The notes under the pieces were generated by a model, which was not told the origin of the DNA, made no database searches, and saw only the letters and a list, made by a program, of their open reading frames with translations. DNA of 64,000 bases from Impatiens glandulifera (Eukaryota > Streptophyta > Magnoliopsida > Ericales > Balsaminaceae): NCBI RefSeq assembly GCF_907164915.1, contig NC_061863.1, positions 41,947,382-42,011,381 of the forward strand, read 5' to 3'. A program made the position numbers and the translations under genes. Positions 1 through 11,101 of this stretch are shown here, in pieces (positions within the stretch are counted from its first letter, which is position 1; each line of letters opens with the position of its first letter).

Positions 1-296
1 TTCATTAATTAATTAAAGTAATATAGAATGAATATATTAATTAAAGTAATAATTTATTTTTTTATATTTATAATTTATTTTAATTAATATTATTTTAATT
101 AATATTTTATTTTAATATTTTAATTTATTAGGTTTAGTTTTAATTATATATATTACATTTATAATATTAAATAATTTATTAATTTAATGAGAATCTAAAT
201 AAATTTAGAGAAAATGTTAATGTTAAGTTGTGTAGCTTAGGTAATGTGACTAATTGTATTTATGTTATTTTGTGTGCATACTTGTGTTTATGTTAT
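1..296. other. AT-rich DNA, no gene seen
   Basis: Low-complexity AT-rich sequence dominated by ATTAATT/TTTAATA words. No open frame, RNA or element terminus could be recognised. The tandem array begins at its right edge. Confidence 0.6.
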
Positions 297-510
297 GTCT
301 ATACTTGTGTTGTGTCCTTGTCGACTCGTGACCGTGTTACAATCGTATAAACTCATAATCGTGTCGTGATCGTGTCGTTTTGTACTTATGTCATGTCCAA
401 CCCGCGACCCGAGTGAAATAATATCGTATTGTGTTGTCCGTACTAATATCATGTTGATCCAATCCATTGCCCAGCTCTATGTGGGACTAATACCGGCTCC
501 TATAGATGAC

Positions 511-1102
511 ATGTTAAGGATGACTGACATGCAGTGTATGTCTGGAATAAAAGGCGGTCTTGTTCTACGCATTATTCAGTTTGTCTTCGCTGGTATGGCC
601 ATATGTGTCATGGCGACCACTAGGGATTTTCCCATGAACGTTAGTTCATTCATTTCAGGTTAAACAATATTTTATAATTTTATGTCATTCCCAAATTGTA
701 TTTTAATATAATTCACATTTGATTTTCATTGTCTTATCTGACTTGAGTTGTGTTATGTTTTATTGGTGACACTAGATTCCTCATGATATTTATCATAATC
801 AAGTGTTTGTGGAGTCTATGCATGACGGGGATTGATATTTTTGTCATGTTGGTCAGACGTAGACTAATGAATTTTCCATTTTGACTTTCTTTGTTGTTGA
901 TGACGAGTTATGTACTTTTAGTTTTAAATATATTAATTATTGTATATATATTATTATTTTTGGAAGTTCCCATAATAGATGGATTATATGTTGATTGATT
1001 ATAATTTTTTTGGGTTTTATTTTTACAAGCGACATCATCTATTCTCTTTGATGCATCATGTGGGTGCACATGAGTCATGTTCCTTATTCAGCACGAGCTT
1101 GA
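511..1102 (+). pseudogene. CASPL5-like protein pseudogene, unit 1
   Basis: Three exon-like blocks match the plant CASP-like family 5 (four-transmembrane MARVEL-type membrane proteins related to Casparian strip proteins). Exon 1 (511 to about 657) reads GGLVLRIIQFVFAG then CVMATTRDFP, matching the family pattern GLALRxxQFxFA-CVMATTSDFP in the first membrane segment. Exon 2 (about 765-906) holds a degraded CLWSLxMAxIDI-LVRRRLMN segment. Exon 3 (about 1027-1102) matches the TSSL-AAC-LI segment. The frame is broken by stops and frameshifts, and the protein C-terminus is missing. This is one monomer of the tandem array. Family recognition is from conserved words only; a functional product is not expected. 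Confidence 0.75.
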
Positions 1103-1347
1103 TATGCATTAATATTGTGTCTATACTCATGTTGTGTCTGTGTCGACTCATGACCGTGTTACGATCGTATAAATTCATATTCGTGATTGTGTCGTCTTGT
1201 GCTTGTGTTTAGTCCAACTCACGATCCGAGTGAGATATTATCGTATAGTGTCGTTCCGTGCTAATACCGTGTTGTATCGTGTCGATTCATGTTGATCCAA
1301 CACATTGTTCAGCTATATGTGGACCGATATCGGCTCTTGTGGATGAC

Positions 1348-1932
1348 ATGTCGAGGATGACTAACATGCAGATTATGCCTTGAACAAAATGCGGCCTTGT
1401 TCTTCACATTATTCAGATTGCCTTCTCTGGTATAACTTTATGTGTCGAGGCCACCACTAGGGATTTTTCCATTGACGTCAGTTCCAGTTAAACAATATTT
1501 TATACTCTTATGTCATTCCCAAATTATATTTTAATATGTTTCATATCTGTTTTTCATTGTCTTATCTAACTTTAGTTGTGTTATATTTTGTTGGTGGCAC
1601 TAGATTCCTCATGATATATATCATTATCCAGTGTCTGTGGAGTCTGTGCATGGCGGGGATTGATATTTTTCCATGTTGGTCAGATATAGGCTAATGGATT
1701 TTTCCATTTTAATATTTTTTTTGTTGTTGGTGACGAGGTATGTACTTTTAGTTTTAAATATATTAATTACTATAATTATTATTATTTTTGGAAGTTCCCG
1801 TGATAGATGGAATATATGTAGATTGATTATAATGTTATTGGTTTTTGTTTCTACAAGTGACATCGTCTATTCTCTTTGATGTATCATGTGGATGCGTAGG
1901 AGTCATGCTACTTATTCAGCACGAGCTTGATA
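1348..1932 (+). pseudogene. CASPL5-like protein pseudogene, unit 2
   Basis: Same three-exon layout as unit 1. Exon 1 starts MSRMTNMQ and is interrupted by a stop where the family has GMPGT (ATGCCTTGA), then continues KCGLVLHIIQ. Exon 2, near 1630-1735, gives CLWSLCMAGIDIF and LVRYRLMDFSIL, matching the family CLWSLxxAxxDIYALLVRRxLxN. Exon 3 lies at about 1856-1932 behind a TTTCTACAAG acceptor-like site. Several frameshifts make it a pseudogene. Confidence 0.75.
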
Positions 1933-2172
1933 CGTGTTAATGTTGTGTCTATACTTGTGTTGTGTCCGTGTCGACTCGTGACCGTGTTACGGTCGTATAA
2001 ACTCATAATTGTGATTGTATCGTCTCGTGCTTATATTGTGTTCAACTTACAATCCGAGTACGATATTAACATATAGTGTCGTTCCGTATTAATATCGTAT
2101 TGTATCGTATCGATTCATGGTAATCCAACTCATCAACTCTAGGTGGGACCGATACCGGCTCTTGTAGATAAC

Positions 2173-2757
2173 ATGTCTAGGATGACTAACATGTAGTTTA
2201 TGCCTGGAACAAAATGCGGCTTTGTTCTTCGCATTATTCAGTTTGCCTTCGCTGGTATAGCCTTATGTGTCATGGCCACCACTAGGGATTTTCCTATAGA
2301 CGCCAGTTTATTCGGTTTAAATAATATTTTATACATTTATGTCGTCCTCAAATTGTATTTTAATATGTTTCATATTTGTTTTTCATTGACTTATCTGATT
2401 TTATTTGTGTTATATTTTGTTGGTGGCACTAGATTCCTCATGATACTGTCATTATCTAGTGTCTGTTGAGTCTATGCATGGCGGGGATTGATATTTTGCC
2501 ATGTTGGTCAGACGTAGAGTAATGAATTTTTTCATTTTGACATTTTTTGCTGTTGGTGACGGGGTATGTAGTTTTGGTTTTAAATATATTAATTACTATA
2601 GTTATTATTATTTTTGGAATTTCTGTGATAGGTGGATTATATGTTGATTGATTATAATGTTTTTGATTTGGTTTCTACAGGTTACATCGTCTATTCTCTT
2701 TGTTGCATCATGTGGATGCGCATGAGTCATGTTACTTATTCAGTACGAGTTTGATAC
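2173..2757 (+). pseudogene. CASPL5-like protein pseudogene, unit 3 (best preserved exon 1)
   Basis: From 2200 the frame MPGTKCGFVLRIIQF then AFAGIALCVMATTRDFP is a close match to the CASPL5 first transmembrane segment and the extracellular loop start. A TAG just upstream (ATGTAG near 2191) separates it from the preceding MSRMTNM. Exon 2 (about 2455-2570) gives CLLSLCMAGIDI and LVRRRVMN-type words, then a GGGGTATG donor-like site. Exon 3 (2686-2757) follows a TTTCTACAG acceptor. The retained introns mean these copies arose by DNA duplication and not by retroposition. Confidence 0.75.
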
Positions 2758-2939
2758 ATATTAATCGTGTGTTTATACTCGTGTTGTGTTCGTGTTGACT
2801 CGTAACCGTGTTACGATCATATAAACTCATAATCGTGATTGTGTCGTCTCGTTCTTGTGTCGTGTCCATCTAACGATCCGAGTGAGATATCATCGTATAG
2901 TGTCGTTCCGTACTAATATCGTGTTGTATCGTGTCAATT

Positions 2940-3031
2940 GGTGTTGATCCAACCCATTTCCCAGCTCTAGGTGAGACCGATACCAGCTCTTGTGGATAAC
3001 CTTATTCAGCATGAGCTTGATGCGTGTTCGG
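2940..3031 (+). pseudogene. CASPL5-like unit 4, internally deleted
   Basis: The sequence follows the other units up to the CTTGTGGATAAC that precedes exon 1, then continues as TTATTCAGCATGAGCTTGATGCG, the final part of exon 3. About 750 bp of the unit is therefore missing. The array ends a few bases later. Confidence 0.7.
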
Positions 3032-3187
3032 AAAATGTTCCATTTGTGTCTCATTCATTACTTGGTTCTTCTCATTTTTATCATTTGTCGGTAATTTCTG
3101 GTGTCCCGCTTCTTTAGTGTAGTCGTCCCTCATTTTCTTGAACTCTTTTTTTTTTTACATAACCACTTTTGTATATATATAATTTTA

Positions 3188-3337
3188 GGGAAGAATGTCA
3201 ATTTTATGTATAAAGTTGGATGGAAGTGTCAAATTTATTTATTAAGTTGTAAAATTTTATTTATGTATTTAAACTTGTCAAATAGTGTCAAATTTATTTG
3301 ACTTAACATAAATCACTAACGACGTTAAAATATAATC
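3188..3337 (+). repeat. MULE left terminal inverted repeat
   Basis: Pairs with 14488-14637 in reverse complement. Shared stretches include GAATGTCAATTTTATG, TTTATTAAGTTGTAAAAT and CGTTAAAAT. Similarity ends where the left side goes on to AATCCAACTTTCC. Confidence 0.88.
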
Positions 3338-3873
3338 CAACTTTCCCTGCCAAATCATATCCCCATGTATTATATATTATATATTAATTTTATAGTCAAA
3401 ATTCTTATTTCAAACTGACTTTATAATTAAATAACAAAACAAAATAAAATTAAATGACTCATCATCAACATCAAATAACGAAAATGTTATGTTGGGACGA
3501 AGGGTGCGGCAGGGGGCAAGTCTGCTGGTGCGAAAGCTACGTCTTCGCTGTTTTGAGAATAGAGGAATCCGTTTGGAAAGTAGCGTTTTCTATGTCGGGG
3601 AAAATCTGAGTTAGGGCTCTAGAGGATTTCCATGGATTGGAAAGTTTATATCAAATGACAATTATAGTGAGTATAAGGACAGAGAAAACGAAGACGGAGA
3701 AACACAAATTGCTAATCAGTTTTGATTAAGTGTTGCCCAATTAGATTTATTGTTGAGCTAGATGATTCTCTATCGGCAAGGAAAGAAGATGAATATAACA
3801 CTTAAAACAGTGATTCTGCCCAATTTGATTCTCAAAACAAAACAATTTCATTACAACAAATTAAATAAGATAG
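3338..3873. other. MULE interior, left part; no gene recognised
   Basis: A short GC-richer patch at about 3490-3660 looks like decayed coding DNA (captured fragment?), but I cannot assign it to a family. The rest is AT-rich. Confidence 0.4.
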
Positions 3874-4304
3874 TGTGACGATGCTAAGGGATATATGGAA
3901 AATTGAAAGAAGGGGATGAGAATATAGTAAGAAGAGATGCAAGAAGAAGGAAGAAATCAAGAAGACACAAGGTGAGAGAAATGTAACTTCATAAAAAAAT
4001 TAATCAATGTCTACATTGGTGGATCAAAGTTATATAAATAGATTTGTAATCTGATAACTTTTGTTTTTAATTAAAAGAATAATAACTTTATTTAATTTTA
4101 TCATAACTTCAGGGACTCTTTTATATTTATATAATTTATCAGCATTAGGTTTAGGTTTCATTTGTTATTGCTCTCCCTTTCAGTTCTTCGCCGCTTCTTC
4201 TAGGTTTTCTCTCTTCCAACTCTTCTATGGCTGCTTCTAGATTTCTCTCTTCCATTTCTTCTATTACAGGTACATCGAAGCTTTGAGCAACTGTATTTGT
4301 TACA
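3874..4304 (-). repeat. 3' LTR of the gypsy element
   Basis: 431 bp, starts TGTGACGATGC and ends GTTACA on the plus strand. Matches 13596-14030 along its length. Confidence 0.92.
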
Positions 4305-4319
4305 ATACTCCCTCAATTT
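4305..4319 (-). promoter_or_regulatory. Polypurine tract of the gypsy element
   Basis: On the minus strand this reads AATTGAGGGAGTATT directly before the 3' LTR start TGTAACA, the expected place and composition for plus-strand priming. Confidence 0.75.
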
Positions 4320-4393
4320 GAAGGCGGACGACCATGACGCCTTCTTCGTCTCCCTTTGGTTTTCCAGCTAAGATCTGGATAATCTGTCGCAAT

Positions 4394-5435
4394 CTAGTCA
4401 GCATCTTCCCAGCAAGCTTTATCAGGTTCGTTGTCATTTCTTTGAACTAAGATTTGGTGAATTGTCTCTCCATTTCTCAAGGTGAATCTTTCATCTAATA
4501 TTGATGTAGGTATATGTGTAGAATCATTTATGTCCGATAGATCTGGAGTCGTGAGATTATTCCCAATTTGTTTCTTCAATTGTGAGATATGAAAGACGTT
4601 GTAAATTTTGGCATTGGGTGGCAGTTCAATTCGATACACTACTTGACAGACCTTGTCAATGATCTTGAATGGCCCGTAAAGTTTAGGTCGAAGTTTATGA
4701 TGACGTTCCTGAGTCATTGTAAGCTGTCGATATGGGTGAGCTTTCAGGTATACTTTTTCTCCTATTTCCAGTGCTGAGAATTTGTTTTTTTATCATAGTT
4801 TTGTTTCATCCTATTTTGTGCTCTTAAAAGATGGAACTTAGCTAAATGAATTGCTTTTTCCCTTGCTTGTAGGCTTCTGTCTACATTTTCGTTAGTGGAG
4901 TCCCATGCTAAGTATGGTACATGAATGGGAGGAGGGTGACCATATACGAGTTCAAATGGAGATACACCAATTGCTGAATTAAAATTTGTGTTGTACCACC
5001 ATTCCGATAAAGGTAACCATTTAACCCACGAACTTGATTGTTGTCCCACCATACATCTCAGATATGTCTTTAAACATTTGTTAGTGATTTCCGTTTGTCC
5101 GTCTGTATGTGGATGATAGGCTGTAAATAAAGCTTGAGTATCCTTGTAGTTTTAAGAATGCTTTCCAAAATGAACTTAAAAACACTTTATCTCTGTCGCT
5201 TATAATGACTTGAGGCATTCCGTGTAACCTGAAAATCGAATCAAGAAAAACAGTAGCAATTGTTTGGGCAGAATAAGGATGTTTAATTGGCATAAAATGT
5301 GCCATTTTTGAAAGTCTATCAACAACTACAAATATAACAGTTTTGCCTTGAGATTTAGGTAACCCTTCTATAAAATTCATAGATATTTCAGTCCAAATAA
5401 GGTTAGGAATAGGAAGAGGTTGTAAAATACCATTA
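4394..5435 (-). pseudogene. Gypsy integrase, catalytic core and C-terminal part
   Basis: Continues the integrase cut by the copia insertion. Reading down from 5435 it shows WTEISMNFIEGLPKS, then the first catalytic Asp in VVDRLSKMAHFMP, and the second in ISDRDKVF. After a frameshift near 5145 the third region reads TDGQTEITNKCLKTYLRC, with the catalytic Glu. Next come WWYNTNFNSAIGVSPFELVYG (5052-4762), a second frameshift near 4785, and a C-terminal domain with YGPFKIIDKV, YRIELPPNAKIYNVFHISQLK and a final CWEDAD (to about 4394). The catalytic triad is still legible, but the frame is broken twice. Confidence 0.88.
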
Positions 5436-5440
5436 GGGAG

Positions 5441-5754
5441 TTTTAGAATCTAAACCACAATAAACGAGGATAAAAGCGATAAAGAAGAACAAACACCAAG
5501 ATTACGTGGAAAACCCTTTACGGGTGAAAAACCACGGGCAGAAGAGAAGATTTCACTATAACGAAGATTGTACAGATTTTTGGTGGACAACGTAAAAAAC
5601 TGAATTAGAGAAAAGACGGCTGTCTTCTCTATATATTGTCTAACCCTAAAATATGATGTAAATTAAAAGGGGTCAGACCCATTAAGACTACAAGTCCATA
5701 CAGTGCGGGCAAAGCCCGCTGACCCGACAAGAATTCGGGCCACAAACTCTAACA
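5441..5754 (-). repeat. 3' LTR of the copia element
   Basis: Matches 9831-10144. Its outer end is TTTTAG where the partner has TGTTAG, so the terminal TG was lost on this side. Confidence 0.93.
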
Positions 5755-5770
5755 ATCTCCACCTTGAAAC
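5755..5770 (-). promoter_or_regulatory. Polypurine tract of the copia element
   Basis: Minus-strand GTTTCAAGGTGGAGAT abuts the 3' LTR, the usual copia plus-strand primer. Confidence 0.8.
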
Positions 5771-5838
5771 GAATTCCAATCTTAGATAGCATAACCACAA
5801 AATCAAACCTCTTCCACCAAAGCCCCTAAGGGCATAGC

Positions 5839-8800
5839 TCAGCAATGAAGACCAACCAAGTTCAAGCAATACTCAAACTTGGTAATAGGAAGTGACTTGG
5901 TCATCATATCTGCAGGATTATTGTGTGTACTCACCTTGCTCACAACAATATCACCACGAGCAATCACATCACGCACTAAATGATACCGTAAATCAATGTG
6001 CTTAGTCCTCTCGTGAAACATCTGATCCTTTGTCAAAAAAATAGCACTCTGGCTATCACAAAAGATTGTAGAAATCTGTAAATCATCACTAAGTTCGCCA
6101 AACAAGCCTTTCATCCAAATTGCTTCTTTGCAAGCTTCTGTAATCGCCATGTACTCTGCCTCTGTAGTAGACAAAGTAACTGTAGCCTGCAACATAGCCT
6201 TCCAACTAATAGCGCAACCACCAACACAAAAAATGTAACCAAACAATGATATTCTCTTATCAAGATCTTCAGCGTAATCTGAATCAACGTAACCGACAAC
6301 TCCATCTCTACTTTTCCCAAACTGTAAACAAACATTAGTAGAACCACATAAGTATCTGAGAATCCACTAAACTGCTTTCCAATGTTTCTTACCAGGGTTT
6401 GCCATATATCTACTAACAACACTAACTACATATGCTAAGTCAGGTCGTGAACAAACCATAACATACATAAGGGAGCCAACGGCACTAGAGTATGGCACTC
6501 GCGACATATAATCATCATCACTATCTGACTGTGGTGACAAAGAAGACGAAAGTCTAAAATGAGCAGCTAGTGGAGTACTTACCGGCTTGGCACTTTGCAT
6601 GTTAAACCTACTAAGGACTTTTTCGATGTACTTATTTTGACTTATGTACAATTTACCAGTCGGTCGATCTCTAAGAATCTCCATTCCAAGCATCTTCTTT
6701 GTTGCACCTAAATCTTTCATCTCAAACTCGCTACTCAACTGTGCTTTCACCTTTCTGACCTCTCTTTGATCTTTAGCGCCAATTAGCATATCGTCAACAT
6801 ACAACAATAGGTAAACGAACGACCCATCATCACATACTTTAAAGTAGACACAACTATCGTAACTGCTCCTCCTGAAATAATGAGTGGTCATAAATGTATC
6901 GAATCTCTTATACCACTGTCTTGGTGACTGTTTCAAACCATAAAGAGACTTTTTCAGCTGACATACGTAGTCCTCCTTTCCTAAGGCTACGAATCCCTCT
7001 AGTTGCTGCATGTAGATGTCTTCCTCAAGTTCTCCGTGTAAGAATGCAGTTTTTACATATAACTGCTCAAGCTCAAGATCGTGGAATGCCACAATACCTA
7101 GTAAAGCCCGAATAGAACTATGCTTCACAACTGGAGAAAATAGTTCAGTAAAATCAACACCTGGAGTTTGACTATATCCCTTTGCAACGAGTCTGGCTTT
7201 ATACCTGGCTTCTTCAACTCCCATCGTACCTTCCTTTCTCTTATACACCCATTTGCAGCGAACAACCTTCTTGCTCTTTGGTAACTTCACTAGATCCCAT
7301 GTAGCGTTCTTGTGAAGTGATTCCATCTCTTCCTGCATAGCGATCATCCACATGCCAGAGTTTTCACAGGTAACCGCTTTTGAATACGTCGCGGGTTCTT
7401 CTTCTGAATCAATCTCTTCAGCCACATTTAATGTATACGCAACTAAATCAGCCTCTGCATATCTCTGAGGGCGTCTAATTTCTCTACGAGGCCTGTTTTT
7501 AGCAATTGAATGTTGTGGAGGTGCTTCTGAGGAGCTAGCATCATCCATAGAAACTGGAATAGGCTTTGGAGTTTGCTCTGGTGTAGGTTTCAACCCAATC
7601 TCAAGCTCCACCTCAATACGTGACTTCTGTTGATTTCCCTCGGAGGGAGTTGAAGATGGAGACCCCTGAAGCATGCTAGTCTCATCAAAAACAACATCTC
7701 TACTAATGACGACTTTACTAGTCTCAGGACACCACAACTTGTATCCCTTCACACCTTGCTTGAACCCTATGAACACACACTTCACCAAACGAGGCTCTAA
7801 CTTGCCATTATCCACATGAGCATACACAGGACATCCAAAATTTTTTAAATCAGAATAACTAGCAGGAGAACCAGTCCATACATCTTGTGGAGTTTTCTTA
7901 TCAATAGCAGTCAAAGGGGAGCGGTTAATGAGATGACATGCATACGCAGCGGTCTCAGCCCAAAACGACATCGGTAGCCCAGCATTAAGGCGCATACAAC
8001 GCACCTTCTCCATCAAAGTCCTATTCATCCTCTCTGCAACTCCATTCTGTTGAGGATTATGTCGAACTGTATGATGCCTCACAATACCTTCAGTTCTACA
8101 TAAAGTATTAAACTCATTAGAACAAAACTCCAAACCGTTATCAGTTCGGAGATGCTTTACTTGCCTCCCTGTCTGCTTCTCAATCATTAACTTCCACTCT
8201 TTAAAGGTAGAAAACACGTCACTCTTTTGTTTCAAAAAGAATGCCCAAACCTTCCTAGAGAAATCATCTATAATAGTCAACATATAGAACGCACCACCTT
8301 TAGATGGTACTCTAGAAGGCCCCCACAAATCTGAATGAATGTAGTCTAGAGTCCCCCTCGTATTATGAATACCAACCGAGAACCTAACTCTTTTCTGCTT
8401 ACCAAAAACGCAGTGTTCACAAAACTTCAGCTTCGTAATACCCTACACATCAAGAAGCCCTCTCTTGTTCAATTCGACCATGCCATTCTCACTCATGTGA
8501 CCTAGACGCATGTGCCATAATCTTGTTGCATCAGAATCAGACAAAGACGAACTAGCAACAGCAACATCACCTGTAATCGTAGAGCCTTGCAGAACATATA
8601 AATTGGCAGTTTTCTTGAGTCCCTTCATCACAACAAGAGACCCCTTGCTGACCTTCACAACTCCACCTTCACTAGTGTATTTGTACCCTTTAGAATCAAG
8701 AATACTCAATGAAATCAGATTTCTCTTCATGTCAGGAACGTGCCTTACATCACCAAGTGTTCGAATAGTTCCATCAAACATCTTAACTCTAACCGTACTA

Positions 8801-9789
8801 ATACCAGAAATTCTGCAAGATGCATTATTACCCATCACAACGGTACCTCTAGAGACCACTTCATATGTAGAGAACCAATCCCGATTAGGACACATATGAA
8901 ACGTGCATCCAGAATCAAGAATCCATTCGTCGCTCTGTTTCGAATCAATATCAGACGTAACGAGGAGTTCTCCATCATTGTACTTTTCAGCAACATCAGC
9001 TTCGCCATATTTCTCTGGTTGATTGCTCTTATGATCCTCACCAGCCCTCTTATTTTTATTCTGTAACTTATAACACTCAACAACAATATGACCTTTCTTC
9101 TTGTAGTACCTACACGTCTTATCTCTATTCTTGGATTTTGACCTACCACGGTTATTGCTGCTAGAATACCTCTCCTGCTGTCTGCCTCGTGCAACAAGGC
9201 CTTCAGCCTCGTTATCTAAACCAACGAGTTTATGCATCTTCTCTTTTGAGAAGAATGCATCATAAACCTCATCTAGAGTTAAAGTCTCACGACTATAGAG
9301 AATGGTATCTCTAAAATTAGCATACGAAGGAGGTAGTGAACACAATAATATCAGCCCTAAATTTTCTTCATCGTACTTAACCTCCATAGATTCCAAATTA
9401 GAGACTATTCCTTTAAAAACAGATAAGTGAATTTCTAAAGACGTACCGTCAGACATACGTTGGGAATACAAGCGTTGCTTCAAGTGTAGCTTGTTAGTCA
9501 GCGTTTTCGTCATACATAATTGCTCCAATCTTAGCCAGAGCGCAGCAGCTGTTTTTTCCTTCAAACAGTCTTGAAGAATCTGATTCGATAGATGAAGATA
9601 AATCTGCGATAAAGCCTTACGATCCGCTCGTTGCTTTTCTTCATCAGTCCACGAAGACGGCATCTTGTCAGCGCCATATAGCGCATCTTCCAGATCCATC
9701 TGTGCCAAAATAACTCGCATCTTCACTTGCCATAACGAAAATCTGGTGTTGCGATCCAACAGCGGAATATCGTATTTCTTCGTGGTCAT
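5839..9789 (-). pseudogene. Copia gag-pol polyprotein with two in-frame stops
   Basis: A single frame of about 1,300 codons. The start is taken at the Met of MTTKKYDIPLLDRN (9789), because the 13 codons upstream run back to the primer site. Order: gag; a zinc knuckle (near 9100) written CRYYKKKGHIVVEC, where the second Cys is Tyr; protease DEWILDSGCTFHM; GAG-pre-integrase RLWHMRLGH; integrase with Asp in IIDDFSR, Asp in LRTDNGLEF and Glu in NGVAERMNR; reverse transcriptase with YVDD intact, but LEQLYVKTAFLHG where the family has LDVKTAF, so the first catalytic Asp is Tyr; RNase H with STTEAEYMA. The stops are TAG at 8443-8445 (after RGLLDV) and TAG near 6367-6369 (HWKAV-stop-WILRYL). Both stand where relatives have Gln, so each is a probable CAG to TAG change. 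Not functional as it stands. Confidence 0.93.
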
Positions 9790-9815
9790 GACCAAAAATA
9801 AAACAAATAAATTTG

Positions 9816-9827
9816 GCTCTGATACCA
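9816..9827 (-). promoter_or_regulatory. Copia primer binding site, tRNA-Met
   Basis: Minus-strand TGGTATCAGAGC, three bases inside the 5' LTR, is complementary to the 3' end of plant initiator tRNA-Met. Confidence 0.9.
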
Positions 9828-9830
9828 ATT

Positions 9831-10144
9831 TGTTAGAATCTAAACCACAATAAACGAGGATAAAAGCGATAAAGAAGAATGAACACCAAGATTACGTGGA
9901 AAACCCTTTACGGGTGAAAAACCACGGGCAGAAGAGAAGATTTCACTATAACGAAGATTGTACAGATTTTTGGTGGACAACGTAAAAAACTGAATTAGAG
10001 AAAAAACGACTGTCTTCTCTATATATTGTCTAACCCTAAAATATGATGTAAATTAAAAGGGGTCAGACCCATTAAGACTACAAGTCCATACAGTACAGGC
10101 AAAGCCCGCTGACTCGACAAGAATTCGGGCCACAAACTCTAACA
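9831..10144 (-). repeat. 5' LTR of the copia element
   Basis: Plus-strand TGTTAGAATC...CTCTAACA, 314 bp. Retains the TG...CA ends. Carries the promoter side of the element. Confidence 0.93.
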
Positions 10145-10566
10145 GGGAGTGTATTACTAGTTTTATTGATTTGACAAATATTGAAATTTCGAATAGATTC
10201 TCTTATATCTTTTAACATTCCTTTCCAAAAATAGGCCAATTGCATTTTGGAAGTTGCAAGCACTCCAGAATGTCCTCCCACATGGGAAGAATGCATAGAC
10301 TCAATTAATTCATGTGTTAATCTTTTATTGTAACCAACTACCAATTTGCCATTTCTTCTAAGTTGTTTGTCTAGGTAGGTAAAATCTGGATGAGAATTTG
10401 GATCGTTTTGTAAGTCTAAAATTATCCCTTGCATATTTATGTTAGTTGTCCATGTTTCTGTAATTTGGTCAATAATAGGAGATTGGTATATAGAGAAATC
10501 CCACAATTGCCCTTCTCTCCTTGAGAGGGCATCTGCCACTATGTTTTCCTTTCCTTTCTTGTACAT
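10145..10566 (-). pseudogene. Gypsy RNase H end and integrase N-terminal domain
   Basis: Minus-strand frame beginning VMYKKGKENIVADALSRREG, the conserved RNase H to integrase junction. The H2C2 zinc-binding region follows: His-His in MHSSHVGGHSG and the Cys side in NFNICQINK, where one Cys is lost. It stops at 10144 because the copia element is inserted. The reading resumes at 5440 with LPNGILQPLPIP. Confidence 0.88.
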
Positions 10567-10599
10567 AACTGTAAAGTCAAATCCTAATAATTTGTAGAG

Positions 10600-10880
10600 T
10601 CACTTTTCTTGACTAATTGTATGAATTCTTTGTTCTAAAAGGTATTTAAGGGGCTCATGATCTGTTTTTATGATAAAAGGTTTAAATTGAAGATAGGATT
10701 TCCATTTCTTAACTACAAATATTAAAGCTAGTAGCTCTTTTTTGTATGTAGGTAATAGTTTGTTAGAATGAGCTAAAGTTTTGCTAATGTAAGCAATTGG
10801 TCTATTTTTTTGTATAAGAACTGCACCCATGCCTATATTACTTGCGTCAGTTTCTACTATAAATGTCTCTTTAAAATATG
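10600..10880 (-). pseudogene. Gypsy RNase H domain
   Basis: Reads ETDASNIGMGAVLIQ (catalytic Asp in TDAS), then PIAYISKTLA, YKKELLALIFVVKKW and FIIKTDHEPLKYLLEQRI, all standard gypsy RNase H blocks. The link to the reverse transcriptase at 10880-11100 is frame-shifted. Confidence 0.87.
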
Positions 10881-11101
10881 GGAGTCATAGAACTGGGGGT
10901 GAACACATGACATTTTTAAGATTTGTAAAAGTTATTTCTGATTCGTTGGTCCATCTAAAACTCTCTTTTTCTTTAATAAATTTACTAAAGGTTTAGCTAT
11001 AAGACCATAATTACAAATAAATCTTCTATAGTACCCTGTTAAACCTAAAAAGCCTCTTAAAAGTTTGAGCGTATATGGTATAAGCCAATTTTGCATAACA
11101 C

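Larger units (their letters stand above)
297..3035. repeat. Tandem array, ~825-bp unit, 3 full units plus a truncated fourth
   Basis: The marker ACCGTGTTAC recurs at 331, 1153, 1981 and 2805, giving spacings of 822, 828 and 824 bp. The whole interval between markers is repeated, including the AT-rich parts. Each unit contains a promoter-side segment rich in GTGTCG/CGTGTT words followed by three short exons resembling a CASP-like protein. Units differ by many substitutions, so the array is old. The fourth unit jumps from the start of exon 1 directly into the end of exon 3 near 3001. Confidence 0.9.
5441..10144 (-). mobile_element. Ty1/copia LTR retrotransposon nested in the gypsy integrase
   Basis: Two 314-bp LTRs (5441-5754 and 9831-10144) are flanked by a perfect 5-bp target duplication GGGAG (5436-5440 and 10145-10149). 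Primer site and purine tract are intact. The minus-strand polyprotein has gag, zinc knuckle, protease, integrase, reverse transcriptase and RNase H, the copia order. The LTRs differ at 8 of 314 positions by my count, mostly transitions, so this insertion is younger than the gypsy host. Two in-frame stops and lost catalytic residues make it non-autonomous. Confidence 0.95.

Noticed and set aside
3490..3660. GC-richer patch reminiscent of a histone H2A/H2B tail (KGAAGGKSAGAKA)
   Set aside because: Only a low-complexity Lys/Gly/Ala run matches and no histone-fold block follows, so it is not annotated as a histone.
8510..9066. Plus-strand frames of 129 and 108 codons
   Set aside because: Antisense shadows of the copia gag-protease frame.
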